The notes beneath the pieces are model-generated. The model made no database searches, had not been told where the DNA came from, and was given only the letters and a program-made list of their open reading frames with translations. Positions 1 through 7,235 of a stretch of 64,000 nt of DNA are shown piece by piece. The DNA lies in the NCBI GenBank assembly GCA_963834945.1, contig CAWIDT010000005.1, positions 1 through 64,000 on the forward strand. The letters are read 5' to 3'. Within the stretch, counting starts at the first letter, position 1. The number at the start of each line of letters is the position of its first letter. Both the position numbers and the translations under genes were made by a program. This stretch comes from R-RK-3 sp963834945. GTDB taxonomy: Bacteria; Pseudomonadota; Alphaproteobacteria; Rhizobiales; Rhodomicrobiaceae.

Positions 1-2
1 AT

Positions 3-659
3 GGCAATACAAAGGCTCGTATTGATCAGCGCGTTTCCCGGAGCATGGCGGACCTTTCAGCAAAGCTCTCCGGCCGTCAGACAACGCGGCGTCACACGCT
101 GGACGGCCATGCGCAGGAAATGGCGATAGAACATGCTTCCGAGCGCATGTCGCTCCATGCCGCGCACAAGACAGAGTTGGGCAAGCCGTTCGCGCGTGCA
201 GCGGGCGCAATATTTGCGCTGTTTGACCGTGTGCCGGGATTGCGATCGGTCATCGCGCCGCTGCGGCGCAACCCACATTTGAATCCCATGGAGCGCCAGC
301 GCATTGAGCGCGAGGCGCTCGAACGCCGCCATCAGCGTGAACACTTTGCCCTTGAGCGTCGTCACAAGGCGCTTGGCCGGCTCGACGCCCGCGAACTCCG
401 CTCACTCGAAAACACGGTTCGCCGCCAGGTGCAGGAAATGGAGGCGGCGCGTGAGCAAAAGGCGGAGTTGCTGCAAGACCGGATCGAGGTCAACAAACTC
501 GACATTACCAGCCCGACGGATACATTTCATGCTGCCCCTGCCAGCAAAAAACAAGCTACAAAGGAAGGCTGGAAGGTACGGCAGAAGAAGTCTGGAGATG
601 CGGACGGACAAAATCAGGCTCGGCCGCGAGGTTATCGACACACGAGGGATGAACCATGA
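3..659 (+). CDS. Relaxase/mobilization protein, C-terminal part (5' end outside window)
   Basis: The frame is open from the left edge of the window, so this is the tail of a longer gene and the ATG at 45 is probably internal. What is visible is about 218 residues, rich in Arg, Glu and Lys. Residues encoded around 290-480 read as a charged helical stretch (for example ERQRIEREALERRHQREHF and LERRHKALGRLDARELRSLE). Such a basic coiled tail is typical of the C-terminus of MobA/VirD2-type relaxases of rhizobial plasmids and integrative elements. The catalytic N-terminus (Tyr and the His triad) is off the window, so the identity is by resemblance only. The stop overlaps the start of the next small gene by 4 bases (ATGA), which suggests co-translation. 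It could instead be the tail of another conjugation protein. Confidence 0.55.
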   Translation, partial: GNTKARIDQRVSRSMADLSAKLSGRQTTRRHTLDGHAQEMAIEHASERMSLHAAHKTELGKPFARAAGAIFALFDRVPGLRSVIAPLRRNPHLNPMERQRIEREALERRHQREHFALERRHKALGRLDARELRSLENTVRRQVQEMEAAREQKAELLQDRIEVNKLDITSPTDTFHAAPASKKQATKEGWKVRQKKSGDADGQNQARPRGYRHTRDEP

Positions 660-901
660 AGAATGAAGAGCATTCCGCCAGCGATGATCAGAGGACGGTA
701 TTGGAGCCGGATCAGGCCGCCCTTGTATTTGGCCTAAACCGAGGTATGTCCATGGTCATGCCGAAGCTTCCCGACGATGCACCGTTTCCAACAATCTTTC
801 GTTTGATTATGGCTATCGCCGTGCGATGCAACGATCCGGAATGGGTCGCAGAGATGATTGAGGAAGGGGATCGTCTCATTCAACAAGCAAATGACGATTG
901 A
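656..901 (+). CDS. Small conserved hypothetical protein downstream of relaxase
   Basis: An 81-residue acidic protein that starts on an ATG overlapping the stop codon of the preceding relaxase-like gene, so it is almost certainly in the same transcript. The body around residues 20-75 contains GLNRGMSMVMPKLPDD and a C-terminal helix ending AEMIEEGDRLIQQAND. There is no signal peptide, membrane segment or metal-binding motif. I do not recognise a named domain. Its position makes an accessory role in mobilization plausible, but nothing in the residues shows this. Confidence 0.6.
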   Translation: MKNEEHSASDDQRTVLEPDQAALVFGLNRGMSMVMPKLPDDAPFPTIFRLIMAIAVRCNDPEWVAEMIEEGDRLIQQANDD

Positions 902-1079
902 CGTGAGGAGCGGCGATGGAAAAACCTTGGTCGGAGTATAAGCAGGTGATCGTCGAGACCTATCACGCCGTGAAGGCCGGGAAGAGTTCACGCATTCATG
1001 TCAGACCCATTTCCGGCCAGCAGTTCCCGATGACAATGGATGTGGAATGTTCGCGTTCGATGCGAAAAATATATCCGGT

Positions 1080-1111
1080 CGGCACGAGGTAGCGTCGCGA
1101 AGTGTGTTGGA
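1080..1111 (+). repeat. Left end of the IS256 element: target duplication and inverted repeat
   Basis: Positions 1080-1087 are the first copy of the 8-base target duplication CGGCACGA. From 1088 the terminal repeat reads GGTAGCGTCGCGAAGTGTG. The terminal GGTAGCGT is identical to the first eight bases of the right end read on the other strand. Confidence 0.85.
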
Positions 1112-2550
1112 ATTTGATTTGGCGCAGTTTCCGGCGGGTTGAAGGTAGCGGATCAGGCGGCGAGGTCAATGGACAGATCGGCCGGCTTCACGACGAGGGT
1201 CTTCCAGCCATCGATTTTGCGCATACTGATCTGTCCGGAGGCAACCAGCGCCCAGAACATCATGGCCGCGGTTTCCGCCGAGGGCAGCACGGTTTGCGTC
1301 TTGATCCGGCGCTTGAATTCCTCGTGCAGCCGTTCGATTGCGTTGGTCGTGCGCGCGCTTTTCCATTGGCAGTCCGGCAATTTGGTGAAGGTGAACAGTC
1401 GGTCGCCGGCCTCCTCCAGGCACTCAGCGACGGCCTGGCAGCGCAGCCGCCATTTGCGCAGGAACGCCTTGCGTTTCCCCTCGATTTCCGCCGCCGAGGC
1501 GGCATAGATCATGTCGTTGTAATCCGCCGAGACCTCCTCGCGCAGCCGTTCGGGTGCATGGGCAAGCAGATTGCGGTGCTTATGCACGGTGCAGCGCTGG
1601 GTGGGCACATCGCTCCAGAGTTCGGCAAGCGCCCGCTCAAGCCCCGAACCGCCATCGACGATGAGGAATTCAGGCCTGCGCAGGCCGCGCTTGATGAGAT
1701 CGTCGAGCACGACGCGCCAGGCCTGCGCCGTCTCGCCGCCCATATTCTTCACGGCCAGCAACACTTTCTGGCCGTCCGCGCGGATACCGAGCACGACGAG
1801 GAGGCAAATCGTGGTGGCCTTCTTGTCGAGGCGGACGCGCACGACGGTTCCGTCCAGGATCAGGCGAACAATCGGCTCATCGGCCAGCGAGCGCTGGTTC
1901 CAGCCTTCCCAGTCGGTCTTCACCTTCCGCCAGACCCGGCTGACAGTATCTTTGCTCACGGCGCCGCCAAACAGCGCGGCAAGCGCACGCCGGACCCGAC
2001 GCGTGTTGGTCCCGGCCAGATAGGCGCCGGCAATCAGCGCGTCGGCGGCTTTCGTGCGCCGCTGGTAGACAGGCAGGACATTGCTACGCCATTCCGTCGT
2101 CTTGCCGTTGGGCGCCTCTATCCGGGCGCGAGGGACGCGGATCTCGACTTCGCCAAAAGTTTCCATCAGCGACCGAGAGCGATGACCGTGACGGTGGCCG
2201 CAGAGCGGACCGTCACCGTCGGTTTCGCCATCCGGCGTCTCCGATCCCGAACCAGGACAAGCTTTGGCGTGCCGGACATAGCGTGTCCGCGAAAGCGCCT
2301 CGTCGAGTTCCGCCTCGATCATCGCCTGGATGAAACCATGTACACGGTCGCGCACAGCGGTTTCAATCGGATCGAACCAGTTCTCAAAAAGCTGGGCGGT
2401 CGCCGTCGCCGCCGGCTGCTGCTGCGCGAGGTTTATGATATTGCTTGGCATAGCGTGGTCTCCACCGGCGCTTCAACGCCGGAATCATTTTGGGTTGAAC
2501 ACCCGGAGACTACGCAACCTTCAATTTCCCACCACACCCGCTACGCTACC
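1088..2550. mobile_element. Complete IS256-family insertion sequence
   Basis: The element is 1463 bp. It is bounded by an 8-base direct duplication CGGCACGA at 1080-1087 and 2551-2558, the target-duplication length usual for IS256. The inner ends are imperfect inverted repeats that both begin GGTAGCGT: the left end continues CGCGAAGTGTGTTGG and the reverse-complemented right end continues AGCGGGTGTGGTGGG. It carries one transposase gene on the minus strand (1153-2451) that is intact. The perfect duplication and intact gene argue for a recent insertion. It lies inside a small gene of the mobilization region. Confidence 0.9.
1153..2451 (-). CDS. IS256-family transposase (Mutator type)
   Basis: A 432-residue DDE transposase of about the usual family length. 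Visible catalytic positions are the Asp of LILDGTVVRVRLD (about residue 205), the Asp of FLIVDGGSGLERALAELW (about 273), and the Glu of the conserved TTNAIERLHEEFKRRIKTQ signature (about 370). The N-terminus has an extra Cys/His-containing insertion (residues about 60-90, CPGSGSETPDGETDG), seen in a subgroup of IS256 transposases. It would cut and join the ends of its own element. The long reading frames on the opposite strand here are shadows of this gene. Confidence 0.95.
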   Translation of the reverse strand: MPSNIINLAQQQPAATATAQLFENWFDPIETAVRDRVHGFIQAMIEAELDEALSRTRYVRHAKACPGSGSETPDGETDGDGPLCGHRHGHRSRSLMETFGEVEIRVPRARIEAPNGKTTEWRSNVLPVYQRRTKAADALIAGAYLAGTNTRRVRRALAALFGGAVSKDTVSRVWRKVKTDWEGWNQRSLADEPIVRLILDGTVVRVRLDKKATTICLLVVLGIRADGQKVLLAVKNMGGETAQAWRVVLDDLIKRGLRRPEFLIVDGGSGLERALAELWSDVPTQRCTVHKHRNLLAHAPERLREEVSADYNDMIYAASAAEIEGKRKAFLRKWRLRCQAVAECLEEAGDRLFTFTKLPDCQWKSARTTNAIERLHEEFKRRIKTQTVLPSAETAAMMFWALVASGQISMRKIDGWKTLVVKPADLSIDLAA

Positions 2551-2558
2551 CGGCACGA
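2527..2558 (-). repeat. Right end of the IS256 element: inverted repeat and target duplication
   Basis: Read from 2550 leftward on the minus strand, the end is GGTAGCGTAGCGGGTGTGG. It matches the left end with a few mismatches and one gap. Positions 2551-2558 are the second copy of CGGCACGA. Confidence 0.85.
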
Positions 2559-2751
2559 AGTTTCGCATTTATGCGAAAGAGACAAACCGCGAAGGCGGAA
2601 AACCATTCTTATACTCTCATTTCGATTGGCCGTTCGAGGTAGTGGACTGAGGCTCGCGTCACCTACCGGTGAACAGGGAATGGCTTGCCCGATTCCGACT
2701 TCTGCGCGTTGATTTCTGTAATCTGACTTCTGCTATCGCCCCACGGCCGGA

Positions 2752-2875
2752 TTATTTCGGTGGCCATTGGGCAGCAAGCTTCTCGGCTTCCTGGCGTTGT
2801 TCGTCGGTCATATGAGATTCCAGCCGACGAAGGCTGTTCCACACCGTAGCATGGCCATTTCCAATCATTACGCCG
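2752..2875 (-). pseudogene. Fragment of a gene C-terminus, possibly a Sel1/TPR-type protein
   Basis: On the minus strand an open stretch of about 40 codons ends in TAA (2752-2754) and reads NGHATVWNSLRRLESH followed by MTDEQRQEAEKLAAQWPPK. An amphipathic helix ending in an EQRQEAEKLA-type sequence is common at the C-terminus of Sel1-repeat and related secreted proteins. No start codon or upstream domain is present, so it is a remnant. The assignment is a guess from the tail sequence only. Confidence 0.3.
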
Positions 2876-3166
2876 CTGCAGAGTGGAAGGCGGCAACTAT
2901 CGAGAATGGGTCAGATCGTTCTCATTAGAAATCAACCTGGCGTACTTCGTCCTTGACACTCTCCATCTTAAGTCCCCGACTTTTTTTCCTTGCTGTTGCC
3001 CTCAGTTGTTCCGCCTTCTGCCGCACGGCACTTTGCCATCAATGACCGGCCCGCACCACTCACGCCTATTGCGTGACCGTGTTGGCCATGACGGCTGCAG
3101 TTCATGCCGCCCGGCCTTTCGTCCGCGTCCTTCGGGACAAACAGCAACAGACGAAAGGAAAAGAAA

Positions 3167-3313
3167 ATGGGACTCGATATGTATGCCTTCGCTACGGACA
3201 AGAATCCGTCCTCTCCAGTGGATTTTACCGAGGGTGTCAAACGGCTCGCAATGTTGACCCCCAATCGGCGTCCAAAACTGACCCCGCTTTGCGCGAGGTA
3301 TTGGGCTCGTTAG
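3167..3313 (+). pseudogene. Truncated small hypothetical gene (MGLDMY-type N-terminus)
   Basis: A ribosome binding site (AAAGGAAAAG, 3153 onward) precedes an ATG at 3167 and a protein beginning MGLDMYAFATDKNPSSPVDF. This start resembles a family of small uncharacterised proteins seen on proteobacterial plasmids. After about 24 codons the sequence runs into a repeat-like segment at 3252, and the remaining residues up to the stop (NRRPKLTPLCARYWAR) come from that segment. I read it as a gene cut short by insertion or deletion. Its function is unknown. Confidence 0.45.
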
Positions 3314-3420
3314 GACCTGTGATTGCTGAGATTTGTGGAGCTGGGGTTGGCTCTACCCCGACAGATGTGCGTGTGCTGCTGCCCAGCTGGAGCGGGGTCA
3401 TTCGCTGACGCTGATCCACA
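3252..3420. mobile_element. Small insertion-like element or remnant of an IS end
   Basis: The left boundary reads TGTTGACCCCCAATCGGCG and is followed 30 bases in by TGACCCCGCT. The right boundary, read on the minus strand, is TGTGGATCAGCGTCAGCG followed by AATGACCCCGCT. Both ends therefore start TGT and share an inner TGACCCCGCT block in inverted orientation. Multiple TGACCCC blocks are typical of the ends of some IS21-like elements. The 169 bases between carry no transposase. It may be a MITE or the fused ends of a deleted element. No target duplication was found. Confidence 0.4.
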
Positions 3421-3500
3421 GCTATCGCCTTAGAAACCCGCTACAAAGGTGAAAACGGCGCCCCTCGACCTCCGGCCCCAAATTGTGGTATATTTCAATG

Positions 3501-3728
3501 ATGAGCGAGACAAAGACAGAAGCGAAAATATCTTCATGGGCCGTGCCGACCAAAACCGATGACGAGGTTTGGGAGCGGATGACGCGCGAAGAGCAGCTTG
3601 CTGCCTATAAGGAGTTGTTCAACAGCCCCGCCGCCACCGATTTCACCACAACCACCGTTGCCGAAATTGTCGAGCGTTCGCGCACAGCACGCAAGACAAA
3701 GCCGGGAGCGGATGGTCACAAGCTATAG
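3501..3728 (+). CDS. Antitoxin of a ParD/ParE-like type II toxin-antitoxin pair
   Basis: A 75-residue protein counted from the ATG at 3501, which gives MSETKTEAKISSWAVPTKTD; an earlier ATG at 3498 is possible. The middle has WERMTREEQLAAYKELF and a helical tail VAEIVERSRTARK, the layout of small antitoxins paired with ParE/RelE toxins. It overlaps the toxin start (ATG at 3712) by 17 bases, the usual tight coupling. An AT-rich stretch with TATATT at about 3490 could be the -10 region. It would bind and neutralise the toxin and probably repress its own promoter. The frame is intact although its toxin is broken. Confidence 0.7.
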   Translation: MSETKTEAKISSWAVPTKTDDEVWERMTREEQLAAYKELFNSPAATDFTTTTVAEIVERSRTARKTKPGADGHKL

Positions 3729-4013
3729 ACTTTCACGCCTCGCGCTCACACATATTGACCAGATCGTCGCGTTCACCGACGAGATGTTTGGCGTGAGCAG
3801 ACCGCCGCTTACACTGCCGGGCTTGAATCGAGCTTCGACCTGCTGGTTAGATTCCCCGGCATCGGTGCGGCAGCGTTCGAGGTCAAGCCAGGGCTCCGCC
3901 GTTACCGCTACCAATCGCATTATATCTTCTATACCGAGCAGGCCGATTTTATAGGCATTGAGGCCGTGCTGCATGTCAGCCGGAACATTCGCGCCGATCT
4001 TTTCGACATTTGA
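3712..4013 (+). pseudogene. ParE/RelE-type toxin, frameshifted
   Basis: The start at 3712 encodes MVTSYRLSRLALTHIDQIVA and FTDEMFGV. The rest of the family signature continues in another frame: EQTAAYTAGLESSFDLLV, RFPGIGAAAFEVKPGLRRYR, SHYIFYTEQADF and VLHVSRNIRADLFDI, with its stop at 4011-4013. The break is at about 3793-3797 (GGCGTGAGCAG), where one base seems to be missing. The joined protein is about 100 residues, the normal length of ParE, a gyrase-targeting toxin in characterised members. In the present frame the product is altered after about 28 residues and should be inactive. A sequencing error cannot be excluded. Confidence 0.75.
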
Positions 4014-4082
4014 GTGCGTATGATCCGGGCGGCGGTCAGGTAATACCGAAACATCCGAGTAAAAGACGATAGTGCTCTGTGC

Positions 4083-4500
4083 AAGATGTGCGTGGTAGTA
4101 CCACGCATCTTGGCAAGGGGAACCCGCTGCGCGTTCCCCGTTGCATCCCCTCCGGCTTATGGCGCTCCCTCGGCATCGAGCCTCGATCCGCGCCAGCCAA
4201 ACGTTTCGCCGTTTGATCCCGAGCGGGAGACTTCGCTCTCCCTGCACCCATCGATCAAGGGGCGTATCGCCGCCCCTTGAAACCCGCTCACCGGGCTTGG
4301 GGAATTCCCTCTCCACCGGCACCGATCCATGGAGAAACGTCCGCCGTTTCATCGCGCTCGGGGAGGGCGTTCCTGCCTCTTGCCCCAAGACCCCATCCAG
4401 ACCAACGTCATTGCCGTTGGATCGCAACCGAAAGGCGTGTGCCACCCCCGCACAGGCTTTCGCGCCTGGACGCGACCGGGGAGTTTTGTGCCCCTCTGAG
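4083..4500. other. Array of about eleven short hairpins, no gene recognised
   Basis: This gene-free stretch between the toxin-antitoxin pair and the ATPase gene is packed with inverted repeats. Clear examples: 4083-4097/4099-4111 (AAGATG-GCGTGGTA type, one extra TG); 4113-4123/4133-4144 (GGGGAAC/GTTCCCC); 4160-4165/4190-4195 with an inner ATCGAG/CTCGAT; 4198-4215 CAAACG-TTTCGC-CGTTTG; 4225-4242 GGGAGA-CTTCGC-TCTCCC; 4256-4279 CAAGGGGCG/CGCCCCTTG with loop TATCGC; 4334-4350 GAAACG-TCCGC-CGTTTC; 4402-4420 CCAACG/CGTTGG; 4460-4475 TCGCG/CGCGA. Several loops end in CGC or GC and several stems close with CG. Open frames cross it on both strands but show no protein-like pattern. It could be a structured RNA, an origin of transfer or a recombination site. 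Confidence 0.6.
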
Positions 4501-4642
4501 GCCCTATATCGAAGAGATATTGCCCACATCGCCAAGGCGGCGGGGTTATGAAAACGGCGCTAAATCCGCCATATAATCGGAAAATCGACAAAAAAATTGC
4601 AATTTTGTGATTATAGGCCTATTGTAGCATGTGAAGGATCGC

Positions 4643-5854
4643 ATGCTGTATCGCTTGGAAATCGCTAATTACTTCTCTTTCCGAGAGCCGCAGGTTATCG
4701 ATTTGCGGATTGCGGCTAGCGTGCCCGATGTGCCGGGACGGTTCGATGCCTTATTCCCATCCTCCAAAGAACGCGCGCCCCGTGTAGCTGCATTCTTTGG
4801 GCCGAACGCCTCAGGCAAATCGACAGTGCTAAAAGCGCTTTCTTTCATCGCTTGGTTCGCCCGGGATTCGTTTCAACTCCAACCCAATGCCGGTTTGCCA
4901 TGTGAGCGCTTCAACGATGAGGAATCAGCTAAGATACCGATCCGGCTAGCTGTAGAATTTAGTAGGCCTCTGGACCCTACAATAGCGAACGCCGACGAAA
5001 CCACCGTGCAGGGTACGTGGCGATATGAACTTGAATTGGTCAATCGCCACGGACGGTTTGTCGTAGCGACTGAAAATCTTCGCCAGCGGGCAGGAGGCAA
5101 GGGAAAATGGTCGCGCGTATTTGAGCGAGAGGGCGAGCGCGTGGTCGCCGGGCGGGTTTTCGGTCTATCCGGTTACGGAATGGTGACCGATAAGGTCCGT
5201 GAAAATGCGAGCCTCATCTCCACCCTGGCGCAGTTTGATCACAAGCCCTCTTTGGCCCTACAAGCCGCCGCCCGCACGATCATCAGCAATATTCTTCTCG
5301 ACCGTACGGAAACGCCGGACGACGACGCAATCCGGTATTTTGCGGCGAACTCCGTGTCAATGGAGCAGCTCAATCGCGATATTCAGCGGATCGATCTCGG
5401 CATCCGCGAAATGAAGATTATCCAGGGGCCGAACGGTCCGTTGGCGCTCTTCGAGCACGAGGGGCTACAGCAACCCATGCCGTGGGGGCTAGAAAGTCAC
5501 GGCACCAGAAGCTTTATCAGGAATTTCCCGCTATTGCAGGAAGCTTTGCAGAGCGGGGGAATTGCCGTAGTCGATGAAATAGATATCTCGATACATCCGC
5601 TGGTCTTACCGGAAATCATCCGATGGTTTTATGATCCAGAACGCAATCCTCACAATGCTAGTCTTTGGATAACTTGCCATTCGGCAACATTGCTTGAGGA
5701 GTTGGCGAAAGAAGAAGTATTTCTTTGTGAAAAGGATACAAAAGGTCGAACCAGCGTGTATGGGCTTCAGGATATCCTGAATGTTCGCCGCAGCGATAAT
5801 AGATACCGTAAGTACCTTTCCGGAATTTACGGAGCGGTTCCGCACATCGGATGA
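4643..5854 (+). CDS. AAA ATPase of the AAA15/OLD-like group (predicted defence ATPase)
   Basis: A 403-residue ATPase, counted from the ATG at 4643; GAAGGA at 4633-4638 favours this over the GTG at 4631. The N-terminus YRLEIANYFSFRE is the standard opening of RecF/OLD-type ATPases. Walker A is FFGPNASGKSTVLKAL (about residue 55), Walker B is IAVVDEIDISIHP (about 310), and a His switch follows in WITCHSATLLE (about 340). Such stand-alone ATPases (COG1106) usually sit directly upstream of a nuclease or TOPRIM partner, as in PARIS, Gabija-like and Rlo pairs. Here the stop overlaps an ATG (5851) of a TOPRIM-like gene. I infer phage or plasmid defence; the trigger cannot be read from the sequence. 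Confidence 0.8.
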   Translation: MLYRLEIANYFSFREPQVIDLRIAASVPDVPGRFDALFPSSKERAPRVAAFFGPNASGKSTVLKALSFIAWFARDSFQLQPNAGLPCERFNDEESAKIPIRLAVEFSRPLDPTIANADETTVQGTWRYELELVNRHGRFVVATENLRQRAGGKGKWSRVFEREGERVVAGRVFGLSGYGMVTDKVRENASLISTLAQFDHKPSLALQAAARTIISNILLDRTETPDDDAIRYFAANSVSMEQLNRDIQRIDLGIREMKIIQGPNGPLALFEHEGLQQPMPWGLESHGTRSFIRNFPLLQEALQSGGIAVVDEIDISIHPLVLPEIIRWFYDPERNPHNASLWITCHSATLLEELAKEEVFLCEKDTKGRTSVYGLQDILNVRRSDNRYRKYLSGIYGAVPHIG

Positions 5855-6411
5855 CACGGCGATGAGTAATACCTCCAAGCACGCCGATTTTTCTCGGTTG
5901 CGAAGGAGAGAGCGAAAGGGGTTACGGAGCCCTTTTGAACCGTCGCGCGAGCGAAATGCCTGACGTCCATTTGCATATCCACCCCGAATTGCTCCAACCA
6001 GGCGCGGGCGACCCCCTTGCTCTTGTGCAGCGGGCGGTTCAGCGAATTGCCGAGCTTGAGCGCAGGCGTTCCCCATCCGTACATAAGGCAATTCTGCTGG
6101 ACAAGGGCAGTGCTCAAAAGAACCAGGAAGCACAAGCTCTTGCCGCCGCGAACGGCATTCAGCATATGATTTGGCAGGAACCCGATCATGAGGCGTTTCT
6201 GCTTAGACATCTCGAAGATTACCAGCAGTTGCGCCCTCCAGCAGGGACATCGATGGCGGCACTTCAACGCAAATGGCCTAATTACAGGAAAGGTCAGACG
6301 CAGGTACAACTTGCGCAGCGGATTGCCTTGGCCGACATCAAAAAGGCTTGCACGGTTGAGCCGGATTTATACCGCTTTCTCCTAGCTATCGGCATGATTG
6401 CGGAGGATTGA
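5851..6411 (+). pseudogene. TOPRIM-like partner of the AAA ATPase (RloB/DUF4276-like), early stop codon
   Basis: The natural start is the ATG at 5851, overlapping the ATPase stop (ATGA). It gives MTRR, then an in-frame TGA at 5863-5865, then VIPPSTPIFLGCEGESERGY onward to 6411. The CEGESE block is the acidic TOPRIM motif near the N-terminus. ILLDKGSAQKNQEA (about residue 75) fits the second TOPRIM position, with Asp-Lys-Gly in place of the usual Asp-x-Asp. EPDHEAFLLRHL matches the NPCFELWLLLHF-like block of RloB proteins. No good start codon lies between the stop and the TOPRIM motif; a TTG at 5935 would remove the motif. A CGA to TGA change would explain the stop. It would be the effector nuclease of the pair. 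Confidence 0.6.
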
Positions 6412-6475
6412 GCGCCCCCGATCCATTTGCGGCGGCTCGGGCTGGGGGCTCGTAAACCGAGCCCGCTACGCGGTC

Positions 6476-7168
6476 TCAGCCATAGAGGCCCAGGCTCCGC
6501 TGCAGGGCCGATGCGAGATGCGCCTGCATTGCCGCTGCGGCTGCCTCCGGGTTGTGCGCCTTACATGCCAGTACGACCTCCATGTGCTCGCGCAGAGAAT
6601 GAAGGGCGAGAGGCGCTGTAACTTTTCTGTCCAGCCGGATCAGGCGAACATAATTGTGCAGCCGTTTGTAGGCGCTTTCAATCAGCGGATTGGACAGGCT
6701 GCGGATCATGGAGTGATGTAGCAATATCTCGAGCGCCTCAAGTTCGGCTCTTGTATGATCGTTGAGACCGTCGCGCTTCACCTCGTCAATGGCCGAGAGG
6801 TGGCGCCGCTCCAATTCCTCCAGTTCGGCATCGTCGGCGGTTTGCGCATAGGTGGCTGCCGCCGCGCGCTCCAGAATGCTGCGGTACTGGTAGGTCGATC
6901 TGGTCAGTTCCAGGCCGGGCTTCACGAATTGAATGCCGGAACGCGGATGGATGGTGACGATCCCTTCTGCCTCGAGCAGCTTGAGCGCGTCGCGCAGTGG
7001 CGCAACCTGAACCCGGAGCATTTTGACCAGATCGCTCTGGGATAGAAAAGCGCCTGCGGGAATTTTCCGCTCGAATAGCGTTTCGAGGATACGCGTGTAG
7101 GCGAAGTCTCCAAGGCGATGTCCCGCGGGCTTGGCGCTGCTGTCACCCCTCCTTTTGCGCACAATCAC
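6476..7168 (-). CDS. GntR-family transcriptional regulator (FCD/FadR type)
   Basis: About 230 residues. An N-terminal winged helix (RLGDFAYTRILETLF to LKLLEAEGIVTIHPRSGIQF) is followed by an alpha-helical FCD ligand-binding domain (RSILERAAAATYAQTADDAE onward). I prefer the GTG at 7168: it has GAGAGG 8 bases upstream (7177-7182, minus strand). The farther ATGs at 7237-7261 would collide with the start of the divergent enolase gene and cover the repeats at 7185-7215. FCD regulators bind sugar acids or other carboxylates and usually repress the adjacent divergent operon, here the enolase-superfamily enzyme and ABC importer. Confidence 0.85.
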   Translation of the reverse strand: MIVRKRRGDSSAKPAGHRLGDFAYTRILETLFERKIPAGAFLSQSDLVKMLRVQVAPLRDALKLLEAEGIVTIHPRSGIQFVKPGLELTRSTYQYRSILERAAAATYAQTADDAELEELERRHLSAIDEVKRDGLNDHTRAELEALEILLHHSMIRSLSNPLIESAYKRLHNYVRLIRLDRKVTAPLALHSLREHMEVVLACKAHNPEAAAAAMQAHLASALQRSLGLYG

Positions 7169-7184
7169 TTGCTTCGCCTCTCGA

Positions 7185-7215
7185 TCTGAAATATTAAATG
7201 CCCATTCTGAAATAT
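7185..7215. promoter_or_regulatory. Candidate operator: two phased direct repeats between regulator and enolase gene
   Basis: TCTGAAATAT occurs at 7185-7194 and again at 7206-7215, exactly 21 bases apart, so both copies face the same side of the helix. A related CAGAATAT lies at about 7247. The region separates the divergent GntR and enolase genes and is AT-rich compared with its surroundings. It is a likely binding site for the GntR protein, unproven. Confidence 0.5.
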
Positions 7216-7235
7216 CAGTCGCACGGGATTCTGGC

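Larger units (their letters stand above)
916..2650 (+). pseudogene. Small conserved gene interrupted by the IS256-family element
   Basis: The 5' part (916-1087) begins at an ATG with a GGAG ribosome binding site at 907-910 and would encode MEKPWSEYKQVIVETYHAV onward. The 3' part resumes at 2559 and ends with the stop at 2648-2650 (residues GTKFRIYAKETNREGGKP, then a C-terminus ending WPFEVVD). Removing the insertion sequence and one copy of the 8-base duplication (CGGCACGA) joins the halves in frame as an 87-residue protein. The junction reads YPVG-TK-FRIYAK. As it stands, the left half runs into the element and stops at 1090-1092 after 58 codons. The intact protein has no recognisable catalytic motif; similar small proteins occur beside mobilization genes. 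Confidence 0.8.

Noticed and set aside
1102..2712. Very long plus-strand reading frame (536 codons)
   Set aside because: It is the complement of the IS256 transposase gene and its composition follows that gene's third-codon pattern; it has no family signature.
4083..4500. Possible CRISPR array
   Set aside because: The hairpins differ in sequence and spacing; there are no identical repeats with unique spacers and no cas genes.
3723..4535. 270-codon minus-strand frame over the toxin gene and hairpin array
   Set aside because: It runs antisense to the recognised toxin and through all hairpins; residue composition is Arg/Pro/Gly rich with no domain pattern, so it is taken as a chance frame.
5863..5865. 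In-frame TGA read as selenocysteine in the TOPRIM gene
   Set aside because: The codon is fifth in the gene, outside any redox motif, and no SECIS-like hairpin follows at the right distance.
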